Origin: Myxococcaceae bacterium JPH2
GTDB lineage: Bacteria; Myxococcota; Myxococcia; Myxococcales; Myxococcaceae
DNA: 64,000 nucleotides
Assembly (NCBI GenBank): GCA_016458225.1
Contig: JAEMGR010000003.1
Coordinates: 186,001 to 250,000, forward strand
Reading direction: 5' to 3'
Under the pieces are notes generated by a model. The model saw only the letters and a list, made by a program, of their open reading frames with translations, had not been told where the DNA came from and searched no databases. Positions 56,536-64,000 of the stretch are shown here, one piece after another. Position 1 is the first letter of the stretch, and the number at the start of each line of letters is the position of its first letter. The translations under genes were made by a program, and so were the position numbers.

Positions 56536-57143
56536 GGCATCCACTCCTTGAATCGGAAGAAGCCCAGGAACGCAGCGTTCTGGGGCACCGGGCGCCACTC
56601 CAGGGGCGCCTCGGCAGAAAGGGTGTCGAGCACGCCGGTGCGCACCGCGGCGCCCGGCTCGCCCGGGTGATAGACGACGCGCGCGGGCGCGTGGGCCCGG
56701 TCCTCCGGGCGCACCACCAGCATGAGGTGGAACACAGGGCCCGCGTCGTGCTCCTGGCGGAAGGCGAGGATGTCGCCCGTGCGCAGCGACTCGCGCGCGG
56801 CGGCATCACGGCCCAGCGTCGCGAAGCTGTGCGTCAGCAGCGTCTCCGCATCCGCGAAGTCCGCGGGCGCCCCCCGCATGTCTCGCCACAGCGGCGAGCC
56901 GAGCCGCCCCGCGTCCACGCGCTTGTAGGCGACGCGATAGGCGAAGCGGATCAGGCCCGCGCAGTCCCGCTGTTCCGGGTGCCACGTCGCGTCCATCCGC
57001 TGCACCTGCGCCAGCGCGACGCGCGCCACTTCCTGACGCAGGCGCGCGGCCCGCGACTCGACTGGAGTCAGCGGCACCGGAGGCGGCGCTGCGGCCACCG
57101 GTTCGGCGGCCATCAGGGACAGCAGCAGGGACAGGGCAAGCAT
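56532..57143 (-). CDS. yfaT: YfaT-like DUF1175 protein
   Basis: 203 residues from the ATG at 57143. Signal peptide (LALSLLLSLMAAEPVAAA). The core has RDCAGLIRFAYRVAYKRVD and later FHLMLVVRP with PARVVYHPG, an NlpC/P60-like Cys...His arrangement found in DUF1175. It could therefore be a periplasmic cysteine hydrolase or amidase acting on peptidoglycan peptides; activity is unproven. Sits between the DUF2135 and DUF2138 genes and overlaps the latter by an ATGA. No clear ribosome-binding site, so translation may depend on the upstream gene 32 bases away. Confidence 0.8.
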   Translation of the reverse strand: MLALSLLLSLMAAEPVAAAPPPVPLTPVESRAARLRQEVARVALAQVQRMDATWHPEQRDCAGLIRFAYRVAYKRVDAGRLGSPLWRDMRGAPADFADAETLLTHSFATLGRDAAARESLRTGDILAFRQEHDAGPVFHLMLVVRPEDRAHAPARVVYHPGEPGAAVRTGVLDTLSAEAPLEWRPVPQNAAFLGFFRFKEWMP

Positions 57144-57175
57144 GGGGAGCGCGACCGGGACGGTGGGGCCCAGGT

Positions 57176-58087
57176 TCAGTAGTCGCCCTCGCCGCCGGAG
57201 TCGCCGTTCGCCTGGAGCGCCTTGAGCGCCGCATCCAGATTCGTGGGCCAGCCGGAGCCCCGAGGCTTCGGGTCCTGCGAGGGCACGTAGGTCTCCGCCT
57301 GTCCGTCGCCCAGGATGTTCACCCACGCGAGCACGCGGGTGGTGCCGGGCGTGGCCAGCGGGATGCGCACCATGCGGCGGATCTCGTGCGGCGTGCCCTC
57401 GAACAGGACGAGGTTCAGCGTCGCCACGGTGTGCGCCTTGTCACCGCTGGGCCAGTAGTTGGTGGCGATGAGGTAGACGCCCTTGGGCGGCGCGCGGTGG
57501 ACGTAGAGGTACGGGCCGTAGGCGGGCTGGTCGAAGTCACCGCCCTGCTCGTTGAGGAAGAAGGTGCCGCCCGAGGGGCTCGCCGTGTTGGCCCAGTACA
57601 CGTGGGCCATCGTCTTCACATCGAGCGTGCTGCCCGACTCGCTCTTGTCCGTGGGCTCGTAGATGTGGAGGTCCGTGTACACGCCATCCGTGTCGCTCGT
57701 GAGGATGGCCTTGAGCGGCACCGAGGGGACCTGCGCGTAGCTGGTGGCCTGCGTGCGCGCCGTGCCGGCCTGATTCGTCGCCATCACCGTGACGATGTTC
57801 TTGCCGCTGGCCGCGGGGAACTTGCGGCTGAAGCGCCCGTTGTACGTGCGCATCAAGTAGCGGTCGCCGTTGATGGAGACGACCACCGGATCAATGGTGG
57901 TGTCGCTGAGCGTGCCCTCCACCAACATCATCCGGTCCACCGTCCAGCCCCCAGACGGGGCGGACAGCCGCACGGTGGGCAAGGTCTTGCCCTTGCCAAT
58001 GGGCACCCCGTGCTGACGAGAGGGGGCCTCAGGCGCGGCTTGCGACAGGAGCACGGCGAGAAGAACAGGAAGCATCGCGGGGCTCAT
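57176..58087 (-). CDS. yfaP: YfaP-like DUF2135 secreted protein, first gene of the operon
   Basis: 303 residues from the ATG at 58087; an ATG at 58075 also precedes the signal ([16 protein letters not shown]). An immunoglobulin-like part ([17 protein letters not shown] ... [19 protein letters not shown]) is followed by the DUF2135 core ([56 protein letters not shown]). Predicted periplasmic. In E. coli and Pseudomonas the homologues are encoded with alpha-2-macroglobulin, as here. A weak sigma54-like sequence lies upstream (58154-58169). Confidence 0.85.
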   Translation of the reverse strand: MSPAMLPVLLAVLLSQAAPEAPSRQHGVPIGKGKTLPTVRLSAPSGGWTVDRMMLVEGTLSDTTIDPVVVSINGDRYLMRTYNGRFSRKFPAASGKNIVTVMATNQAGTARTQATSYAQVPSVPLKAILTSDTDGVYTDLHIYEPTDKSESGSTLDVKTMAHVYWANTASPSGGTFFLNEQGGDFDQPAYGPYLYVHRAPPKGVYLIATNYWPSGDKAHTVATLNLVLFEGTPHEIRRMVRIPLATPGTTRVLAWVNILGDGQAETYVPSQDPKPRGSGWPTNLDAALKALQANGDSGGEGDY

Positions 58088-58153
58088 CCAGGTAGGCAAA
58101 AGGGCGACAGGAGCGTCGTCGAACGGACAGCGTGGGGCAGCACCGTCGCCCAT

Positions 58154-58169
58154 TTCAAGCCGTCTGCCA
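58154..58169 (-). promoter_or_regulatory. Weak sigma54-like site upstream of the macroglobulin operon
   Basis: Minus-strand TGGCAGACGGCTTGAA matches TGGCA and TTG of the sigma54 consensus at correct spacing but has A for the conserved C at -12. It lies 66 bases before the first ATG. Confidence 0.3.
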
Positions 58170-58229
58170 ACTGACTCCCGGCGGGCCGCGCGCGCCAGGT
58201 GAGTCCCGGACCGCACGGACCGAGGTCGC

Positions 58230-58261
58230 CCAGCCACGCCCACATCCAGGTGCGTGGCTGG
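58230..58261 (-). terminator. Perfect 10-bp hairpin after arsC-like gene
   Basis: CCAGCCACGC (58230-58239) and GCGTGGCTGG (58252-58261) with a 12-nt loop, 32 bases past the stop of the arsC-like gene on the minus strand. Confidence 0.55.
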
Positions 58262-58293
58262 AGCCCCACGGGCCGTGGCGGTGCACGGCGGGT

Positions 58294-58707
58294 CTACGCG
58301 GGCGGACGCTCCCAGTCCTGTCCCTGGACCAGGCCCGCCACCATCGCGGCGATCTGATCGCGAATCTTCTGCACCTCATCCTGGGACTTGCCGGCGGGGT
58401 CCTCGAGCGGCCAGTCCACGCGCTGGAGCGCGGGCGGCGCGTTCGGGACGGGACCGAACGTGCCCAGGGCGATGAGCATCAGCGCCTCGCGCGTCATCGC
58501 CTCGGTGAGCTTCTGGGGCTTCACGCTCGACAGGTCCACGCCGATGTCCGCCATGGCCGCGAGCACTTCCGGGCGCACCTTCTGGCCAGGCTCCGACCCC
58601 GCCGAGAGCGCACGAGCCTTCGAAGGGTCCGCCAGCAGATTGAAGAAGGCCGCCGCCATCTGGGAGCGACCCTCGTTGTGCACACACGCGAAGATGACAG
58701 TCTTCAT
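58294..58707 (-). CDS. arsC: ArsC-like low-molecular-weight phosphatase/arsenate reductase
   Basis: 137 residues from the ATG at 58707, with GGAGG nine bases upstream. The P-loop is C8-V-H-N-E-G-R14-S, the CX5R signature of low-molecular-weight tyrosine phosphatases and thioredoxin-linked arsenate reductases. The C-terminus reads [16 protein letters not shown], close to the WxxxDP motif of the reductases. The additional cysteines needed for the ArsC relay are not seen, so it may be a phosphatase or a mycothiol/glutaredoxin-linked type. No arsR or arsB lies beside it. Confidence 0.8.
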   Translation of the reverse strand: MKTVIFACVHNEGRSQMAAAFFNLLADPSKARALSAGSEPGQKVRPEVLAAMADIGVDLSSVKPQKLTEAMTREALMLIALGTFGPVPNAPPALQRVDWPLEDPAGKSQDEVQKIRDQIAAMVAGLVQGQDWERPPA

Positions 58708-58807
58708 CCGTACCGCCTCCAGAGGAGCGTTGGCAGTCATTGCGTCCCGCCCGTCCGTTCGAACTAGCACATCCAGCGCGAGTCCGGGCGTCGAAGGCAA
58801 CGGAGCG

Positions 58808-58822
58808 TGAAACAACGTTTCA
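58808..58822. promoter_or_regulatory. Palindrome in the arsC-terC gap
   Basis: TGAAAC-AAC-GTTTCA, a perfect 6-bp dyad, enclosed by CGGAGCG (58801-58807) and CGCTCCG (58829-58835). Could be an operator for either divergent gene or part of an RNA structure. Confidence 0.4.
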
Positions 58823-58899
58823 GAGCGCCGCTCCGACCATGAGTGCGTCATGCCCCACGGGGTGGGTGATGGTTCCAGGTGGACACTGCCCCGCTGAAC

Positions 58900-58926
58900 A
58901 TCCGACCAGGACGGGCCCCGTCGGAT
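58900..58926 (+). promoter_or_regulatory. Hairpin covering the terC ribosome-binding region
   Basis: ATCCGAC (58900-58906) pairs with GTCGGAT (58920-58926); the right arm contains GGAT, the only Shine-Dalgarno-like bases before the GTG at 58931. A stem here could limit translation. The sequence does not match the yybP-ykoY manganese riboswitch as I know it. Confidence 0.35.
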
Positions 58927-58930
58927 CCTC

Positions 58931-59899
58931 GTGGTGCCTAGCTTCGTGGCGGACATGGCGCACACGCCGGCATGGATGTGGTGGGTCTTCTGGGCGCTGC
59001 TGCTGACGCTGCTCGGCGTGGATCTGCTCGCTCACCGGGGGAGCCGGGGACAATCTCGCGGGGCGGCACTCGCGTGGACGGGGGTCTGGGTGGCCGTGGG
59101 GCTGGCCTTCGGTGGCTTCGTGTGGGCCGCGCGGGGCGGCGAGGCGGCCAGCACATACCTGGCGGCGTGGCTCATCGAGAAGAGTCTCAGTCTGGACAAC
59201 CTCTTCGTGTTCCTCGTCATCTTCCGAGGGCTCGGCGTGCCCCCCTCCCTGCAGCACCCGGTGCTCTTCCTGGGCATCTTCGGCGCGCTGGTGCTGCGCG
59301 CGGGCTTCATCTTCGCGGGCGCGGCGGCGCTGGAGCGCTGGTCCTGGGTGTCCTACGTCTTCGGCGCCATCCTGCTCGTCACCGCGTGGCGCGTGCTGCG
59401 CGAGGACCCCGCGAAGCAGGGCGACAGCCGCGTGGTGCAATGGCTGTCACGGCGCCTGCCCGTGACGCGGGAGCTGGACGGCGCCCGCTTCGTGGTGAAG
59501 CACGAGGGTCGCAGGCTGGCCACGCCGCTCCTCCTCGCGGTGGTGGGGCTGGAGGTGACGGACATCCTCTTCGCGGTGGACTCCGTGCCGGCCGCGTTCT
59601 CCGTCACGCACGACACGTTCCTGCTCTACAGCTCCAACGCCTTCGCCATCCTCGGCCTGCGCGCGCTCTACCTCGTCATCGCCGAGGCGGTGGGCTCGCT
59701 CGAGTACCTGCACTACGGGCTCGCGGGGGTGCTCGGCTTCGCGGGCCTGAAGATGGTGGTGGCCCGCTGGGTGGAGATTCCCCCGCTGCTCTCCGTGGGC
59801 ATCATCCTCGCGCTCCTCGGCGCCGCGGTGGGGGCCAGCCTTCGCCACGCGCGGCGCCATCGCCCCACGCCACCCACGCGGCGTGAGGCGGAGGCGTAA
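58931..59899 (+). CDS. TerC-family membrane protein
   Basis: 322 residues, GTG start; an ATG at 58955 is an alternative. Integral membrane protein with about eight helices and the TerC/Alx signature acidic residues in SLDNLFVFLVIFRGLG and LEVTDILFAVDSVPAAF. Characterised members export manganese or protect against tellurite and pH stress. LEYLHYGLAGVLGFAGLKMV near the C-terminus is also typical. Six bases separate its stop from the convergent gene. Confidence 0.9.
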   Translation: MVPSFVADMAHTPAWMWWVFWALLLTLLGVDLLAHRGSRGQSRGAALAWTGVWVAVGLAFGGFVWAARGGEAASTYLAAWLIEKSLSLDNLFVFLVIFRGLGVPPSLQHPVLFLGIFGALVLRAGFIFAGAAALERWSWVSYVFGAILLVTAWRVLREDPAKQGDSRVVQWLSRRLPVTRELDGARFVVKHEGRRLATPLLLAVVGLEVTDILFAVDSVPAAFSVTHDTFLLYSSNAFAILGLRALYLVIAEAVGSLEYLHYGLAGVLGFAGLKMVVARWVEIPPLLSVGIILALLGAAVGASLRHARRHRPTPPTRREAEA

Positions 59900-59905
59900 G
59901 CCGAC

Positions 59906-60796
59906 CTACTCCTTGTGCTCGGCGGTCGAGTCCTCGTTGGCGTCGTCAGCGTCGTCCGAGTCCGAGTCAGCCTCGGTGGCCTCCTCGTTGCCCGGCATCG
60001 CGCCCGCGCCGTTCGCGGTGAACAGGTCGAAGGCCGGGTTGGCCACCTTGGCGATGCGCGCCTCCAGCGGCTTCATGAGCGCGAGGTTGGCGGCCATCGT
60101 CGCGCGCTGCTCGGGGGACGCGCCGTTCTCCTGGGCCTCGTGCAAGTCATTGAGCTGTTCCTGGAGGCCCGCGCGAAGCTGCTCCGCCTGGGTGCGCGCC
60201 TCGCCAGTGAGCGCATCACCCGCCAGCTCCTTGTCGAGCTTGGCCACCTGCTGCTCCAGGGCGGCGCGGCCCTGACGAGCCGCCTCCTCCTGCGCCGTGC
60301 CCATCGCGGTCACCACGGTGGACAGGTAGATGGCCTGGGTGATGGTGGTGAACTCAGCGGGGGACATCTTCTGCTGCGTCAGGCCGGTCAAGTAGGCCTC
60401 GCGGCAATCCGCCACCAGCCCCGACATGGCGTTGGCCATCTGGAGCAGCTCGGTCACGCCGGGCCGGTGTCCCTGGTCGCGCTTCGCCTCCAGCTCGTGG
60501 CTCTTCTCGGAGAAGGCCGTGTAGGCCGGCAGCGCGCCCTCGCGCACGGCGAGGTAGGCCTCGAGCCGGGCGGCGTCCAGCTTCATGACCTGCCCGTCCG
60601 CTGGCGCGGTGAACGCGTACGTCGTCTGGAGGCGGCTCAGCGCCTCCTCCTGCTTCTGGAAGCGCGCCGCCGCGGTCCCCAGGTTCGACGACTCCACGGC
60701 CTTCTTGCCCACCATGAACAGGCCGATGCCCGCCATGAGGCCCAAGATGAGGAGCGCTCCACAGCCAATGCCGACGCCAATCAGGACCTTCTTCAT
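59906..60796 (-). CDS. Membrane-anchored helical protein, unknown
   Basis: 296 residues; GGGAGGGGGAG precedes the ATG. One N-terminal membrane helix (IGVGIGCGALLILGLMAGIGLFMVG) followed by a long helical domain (FQKQEEALSRLQTTY; EAARQGRAALEQQVAKLDKEL) and a very acidic Asp/Glu/Ser tail. One cysteine in the soluble part. No known family. The histidine kinase gene lies 45 bases downstream of... its start is on the other side: the kinase is transcribed toward this gene and ends at 60842, so the two may share a transcript. Confidence 0.7.
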   Translation of the reverse strand: MKKVLIGVGIGCGALLILGLMAGIGLFMVGKKAVESSNLGTAAARFQKQEEALSRLQTTYAFTAPADGQVMKLDAARLEAYLAVREGALPAYTAFSEKSHELEAKRDQGHRPGVTELLQMANAMSGLVADCREAYLTGLTQQKMSPAEFTTITQAIYLSTVVTAMGTAQEEAARQGRAALEQQVAKLDKELAGDALTGEARTQAEQLRAGLQEQLNDLHEAQENGASPEQRATMAANLALMKPLEARIAKVANPAFDLFTANGAGAMPGNEEATEADSDSDDADDANEDSTAEHKE

Positions 60797-60841
60797 GATC
60801 TCCCCCTCCCGGTAGGGAAGCGCTGACGTGAGGGGCCGTAG

Positions 60842-62941
60842 CTACCCGGGCTCGCAGTCCGGAGCAAGCCACGGGCCGGCCGGGAGCCCGGAGTCCAGGC
60901 GGCGCGGCAGTGCCACCCGGAAGGACGTGCCCTCTCGCTCGGTGGACCGGACCCGCACGGAGCCGCCATGCGCGTCCACCACGTGCTTCACGATGAACAG
61001 GCCGAGCCCCAGCCCATGCCCCTGGCTCGGCCCCTGGGCGCCACCCGCGCGCTTGAGGGGCTCGAACAGGTGCGGCATCAGCTCGGAGGGGATGGGCGGT
61101 CCCTGGTTGTGCACGGACAGCACCACGGACTGGGCCTCGCCCCGCGTGCGCACGAACACCGGGCACTGCGGGTAGCCATACGACAGCGCGTTGTTCACCA
61201 GGTTGGTGATGACCTGCGCCAGTCGGTCGGCGTCCCACACCCCGTGACCATCCCCCAGGCACTCCACGTGGAGCCGCCGCGTGGGATGCGCCAGCTGCAC
61301 TTCATCCATCACCTGGCGAACCAGGTCGTGCAGGTCCACGGGGCGCGGCTCCATGCGGATGCCGCCGCCCAGTCGCGCCTGGGTGAAGTCGAGCACGTCG
61401 CGCAGCATCCGCGAGGCGCGCGCGGCGCTGGAGCGGATGCGAGCCACGGCCTTGCGCCCACGCTCGTCCAGTTGGTCCTGCCGCTCCAGCGTGCCGGCGG
61501 CCATGGTGATGGCGGAGATGGGGTTGCGCAGGTCATGGCCCACGATGCCGATGAGCAGCTGCTCGAACCCGGCCCGCCGCTTCGCCTCCTCCTCGGCGGC
61601 GCGGCGCTCGGTGATGTCCTGGAGGGCCCCCACCATGCGCACCGGCTGGCCCCGGGCATCGCGCACCAGGCGGCCTCGGTCCTCGATGACGGCCCATGTG
61701 CCGTCGCCGCGCAGGAAGCGGTACTCGGCGTTCCAGTCTTCGCCGCCTCCGTCGAGCACGGCGCGGAAGCCCTGGCTGATGCGCTCGCGCTCGTCGGGAT
61801 GGATGCGGCTGGTCCACCAGTCCAGGTTCGCGGGCACCGAGCCCCCGTCCGCGATGCGGAACACCCGCGGCGCCAGCTCGCTCCAGCGCATGATGCCGCT
61901 CACCGGGTCCCAATCCCAGATGACGTCTCGCGTGGCCTGGGTGGCCAGCCGATAACGCGTCTCCGAGGCCCGCAGCTCCTCCTCGGCGCGTCGCCTGTCC
62001 GTGATGTCCACGGACAGGCCCGACACGCTCGTCACGTTCCCGTTGAGGCCGCGCACCGGAGAGAAGCGCACCTCGAACCAGACGTCGAAGAGCTTCAGCT
62101 CCGCGGTGAAGGACTCGCCCGCCAGCGCGCGCAGCGAGGCCTCGCGCACGTCCTCGCGCCCTTGGAAGATATCGAAGATGGAACACCCCAGCAGCGAGTG
62201 GGGATCCATCCCCACCGAGCGGACCCCCTCGCCCTCGAACAGCGTCATCACGCCGCGCGTGTCCATGGCCCACAGCACGATGGGCAGATGGGTGAGCACG
62301 CGCGTGAGCTGCTCGCGCGCTTCGTCCCGCTCTCGCTGGGCGCGCCGCGTCTCCAGCAGCTCATCCGCCGCGACCTTCGCCTCCTCGATGCGCCGCGCCA
62401 GGTCTCCCCGCGCGAGGCCGGGCTCCGGCAGTTCATTGTCCAGCGTGCGCGCCACGGCGTGCGCCAGGCTCGTGTCGATGGCTCGCGACAGCACGCGGAA
62501 CGCCGCCACGTCCACCACCCGATGCTCCTCCTCCAGGACATCCAGGACCACGTCGCGCAGGAGGCCGTACTCGCGCACCAACACCGCCGCGTCGGCGCCG
62601 GCCCGCGAGCGCGAGCGGCCCTGCTCGCGGGTGAACGCCTCCACGGCCTCGAAGGCGTCTGGGTCTCTCAGCGCCGCGAGCAGGGCGTCCATCAACCGAG
62701 GCAGGCCCACGTGCTGAGGCGGAGGACTCGCGCCGAGCAGCACGCGCACGCGCGCCTCCCAACGGCGGAGGATGTCCGCGCGTCGCGCCTCGACCCGGTC
62801 GGCGAGTCCGTCGGAGGTCACCGCCTGCGGATTCACGGCGAGCCCTTTCTCCACGAGCACGACGCGGTCACCGGCGCCCCGCGACGCGCGCAACCGCTTC
62901 TTGCCGCAGGAGTCTTCGTCACGCGACCTCGTCTCCCCCAT
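60842..62941 (-). CDS. Histidine kinase with RsbRD-type N-terminus and two PAS domains
   Basis: 699 residues from the ATG at 62941; a GTG at 62836 with AAAGGG upstream is a credible later start. An RsbRD-like helical domain (about 45-195, DILRRWEARVRVLLG ... LVREYGLLRDVVLDVLEEE), a PAS domain (about 215-325), a second PAS with PAC (about 335-455, VIWDWDPVSGIMRWSE), the dimerisation domain with His469 (IVGHDLRNPISA) and an ATPase domain (NLVNNALSYG, GLGLGLFIVKHVV). No membrane helix. Orphan, with no receiver gene adjacent. Confidence 0.9.
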   Translation of the reverse strand: MGETRSRDEDSCGKKRLRASRGAGDRVVLVEKGLAVNPQAVTSDGLADRVEARRADILRRWEARVRVLLGASPPPQHVGLPRLMDALLAALRDPDAFEAVEAFTREQGRSRSRAGADAAVLVREYGLLRDVVLDVLEEEHRVVDVAAFRVLSRAIDTSLAHAVARTLDNELPEPGLARGDLARRIEEAKVAADELLETRRAQRERDEAREQLTRVLTHLPIVLWAMDTRGVMTLFEGEGVRSVGMDPHSLLGCSIFDIFQGREDVREASLRALAGESFTAELKLFDVWFEVRFSPVRGLNGNVTSVSGLSVDITDRRRAEEELRASETRYRLATQATRDVIWDWDPVSGIMRWSELAPRVFRIADGGSVPANLDWWTSRIHPDERERISQGFRAVLDGGGEDWNAEYRFLRGDGTWAVIEDRGRLVRDARGQPVRMVGALQDITERRAAEEEAKRRAGFEQLLIGIVGHDLRNPISAITMAAGTLERQDQLDERGRKAVARIRSSAARASRMLRDVLDFTQARLGGGIRMEPRPVDLHDLVRQVMDEVQLAHPTRRLHVECLGDGHGVWDADRLAQVITNLVNNALSYGYPQCPVFVRTRGEAQSVVLSVHNQGPPIPSELMPHLFEPLKRAGGAQGPSQGHGLGLGLFIVKHVVDAHGGSVRVRSTEREGTSFRVALPRRLDSGLPAGPWLAPDCEPG

Positions 62942-63186
62942 GGCCTGCCCGAAGTGGATGGAAGATGGTCACGACCGCGCGGGCTTGGATACAGCCGCTG
63001 GGGCATGTGCGCACCCCATCCTCCTGACAGGCTCGGACACGAAAGGCTGCCATCCCCCCGTGACACTTGCCAACCAGCGCCTCCCGTGTGGGTAGGCCGT
63101 GAAAGAGGCGACGTGTAGGTACACTGGGCTCCTACCCGGAGTCTGGGTCAGACTGCGGGGTCACACAGTGGCGGGAGATGCACACC

Positions 63187-63600
63187 ATGGGACTCGCTGA
63201 ACGCAGGGCCGCGAAGAAGTTCGAGGACACGCTCTATCCCCCTCTCAAGCAGCAGGTCGAGACCGCGGCGCACTTCGCCGTCCCTGTCGACGTGAACTGG
63301 CAGAGCCTCGCGACGGACGAGCAGGCCCATCTGTACGATGAGTGCTGGCCCAAGGTGTACTTCACCCCACTCATCGAAGCCCTCGAGGGCATCACCACCG
63401 ACGACATGGGACGTGACGCCCTCAAGGCGGGCCTCCACCGCATCGTCATCCGCAACACGGGCGGCATCTACTCAGCGAGTGGAGCCTTCGTGACCTTCGA
63501 GGGCGGCGTGCTGACGCTGGACCACGAGCCGTGCACCAACGTGGATGACACTCGAGATCGCCGTGATGCCATCCAGAAGACGCTGGAGAAGGCGCTCTAG
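63187..63600 (+). CDS. Conserved-looking protein of unknown function
   Basis: 137 residues from the ATG at 63187, favoured over the ATG at 63178 because GGGAG lies at proper distance only for the second. Soluble, mixed alpha/beta composition: basic N-terminus (GLAERRAAKKFEDTLYPPL), a Trp-rich middle (VPVDVNWQSLATDEQ; DECWPKVYF) and a beta-rich end (RIVIRNTGGIYSASGAFVTF, GGVLTLDHEP). No family recognised. The next gene begins two bases after its stop, so they form an operon. Confidence 0.75.
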   Translation: MGLAERRAAKKFEDTLYPPLKQQVETAAHFAVPVDVNWQSLATDEQAHLYDECWPKVYFTPLIEALEGITTDDMGRDALKAGLHRIVIRNTGGIYSASGAFVTFEGGVLTLDHEPCTNVDDTRDRRDAIQKTLEKAL

Positions 63601-63602
63601 CC

Positions 63603-64000
63603 ATGGCCTCGGGCACGGACGTGCTGGCGCCCCTGGGCACGTGGGGCACCTGGAGCGTGGGCGAGGTCCTCGAGGCCCTGTCCGCGCTGGCCGAGCGGCG
63701 CCGGGCGGGCCTGCCAGTGCGCCTGCCGTATGTGACGCTGCACCTGCGCAGCGGAAGGGACGCCGAGGGCTTCGTCCGCGACCTGGTGGAGACCCGGCAG
63801 GGCCACACCGTGGTGCTGCACACGCCGGGACCGGATGGGCGCATGCCCCGGGCGGACGCGACGTTCATCCCGGCCGCGACGGTCGAGGCCCTCACCGTGC
63901 ACGAGGTCTCCGTGCTCGACGCGGTGGACACCGAGACGCCGGCACCCACGCCGCTCGCGGTGAAGCGGAGCCTCGCCGCGCTGGCGGAGCGGCTGGGTCG
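63603..64000 (+). CDS. Unknown protein, 3' end outside window
   Basis: At least 132 residues, open to the window end. Starts with the ATG two bases after the preceding stop, so it is co-transcribed. The visible part is soluble with an alternating strand/helix look (LPYVTLHLRSGRDAEGFVRD, GHTVVLHTPGPDGRM, ATFIPAATVEALTVHEV). It could be a small beta-barrel of the LSM or similar kind judging from the strand pattern, but this is a guess. GC-rich third positions support real coding. Confidence 0.7.
   Translation, partial: MASGTDVLAPLGTWGTWSVGEVLEALSALAERRRAGLPVRLPYVTLHLRSGRDAEGFVRDLVETRQGHTVVLHTPGPDGRMPRADATFIPAATVEALTVHEVSVLDAVDTETPAPTPLAVKRSLAALAERLG

Noticed and set aside
58741-58930. yybP-ykoY manganese riboswitch upstream of terC
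   Set aside because: The conserved GGGGAGUA-type core that I know for this class could not be found; only generic stems are seen.

Overview
The window looks like chromosomal DNA of a myxobacterium, most likely of the Myxococcaceae/Cystobacterineae group. The DNA is very GC-rich with G/C-saturated third codon positions. Coding is dense, and long spurious antisense frames are common. The gene content fits: a DUSAM-domain protein, Ser/Thr kinases fused to PilZ or PEGA domains, three sigma54 enhancer-binding proteins (bEBPs), multi-PAS histidine kinases and several Cys-rich lipoproteins. I saw no tRNA, rRNA, CRISPR array, insertion sequence or prophage. The genus cannot be settled from the sequence alone.

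Layout. 1-3.3 kb: 3' part of a class-3 aldehyde dehydrogenase, a small Cys-rich lipoprotein, then a small accessory patch (Cys-rich exported protein, DUSAM protein, HEAT-repeat protein) containing a partial duplication. 3.3-10.1 kb: ABC-F ATPase, cupin, B3/4-domain protein and an isoleucyl-tRNA synthetase with a large insertion after its KMSKS-like motif. 10.2-13.2 kb: PadR regulator plus ADOP-type MacB/FtsX permease, with a perfect inverted repeat at the PadR start. 13.2-23.5 kb: gluconokinase, SWIM-finger ATP-dependent DNA ligase, PilZ-fused Ser/Thr kinase, neutral ceramidase, PAS/GAF histidine kinase, hexapeptide acyltransferase and an HDAC-like protein. 23.7-27.3 kb: lipase with its foldase, PAP2 phosphatase and a small membrane protein. 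27.3-35.8 kb: PEGA-type Ser/Thr kinase, two Cys-rich lipoproteins, an FHA-type bEBP, succinate-semialdehyde dehydrogenase and a coiled-coil membrane protein. 36-46.4 kb: an unusual bEBP with an N-terminal HTH, heme A synthase, an osmoprotectant ABC transporter operon, a DUF4142 protein and a flotillin-like SPFH protein. 46.5-58.1 kb: a bEBP divergent from the flotillin, then a five-gene alpha-2-macroglobulin operon. 58.3-64 kb: ArsC-like phosphatase, TerC transporter, an unknown membrane protein, an RsbRD/PAS histidine kinase, and two unknown genes, the last cut by the window end.

How genes work together. The clearest functional unit is the 10-kb minus-strand operon at 47966-58087. Its order is a DUF2135 protein, a DUF1175 protein, a DUF2138 protein, an alpha-2-macroglobulin with an intact CLEQ thioester, and a large YfaQ-like protein. 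It corresponds to the E. coli yfaA/P/Q/S/T set, a presumed periplasmic protease trap tied to the cell wall. The YfaQ-like protein combines an HExxH segment, a penicillin-binding transpeptidase-like segment and a SpoIID-like segment. Two near-consensus sigma54 promoters lie beside bEBP genes: 46394-46409 drives the flotillin gene and is divergent from a bEBP; 31287-31301 drives a Cys-rich lipoprotein just downstream of the FHA-bEBP. Each looks like a local regulator-target pair. Lipase and foldase form a secretion pair, the three-gene osmoprotectant operon is translationally coupled, and PadR with the ADOP permease is a recognised pairing.
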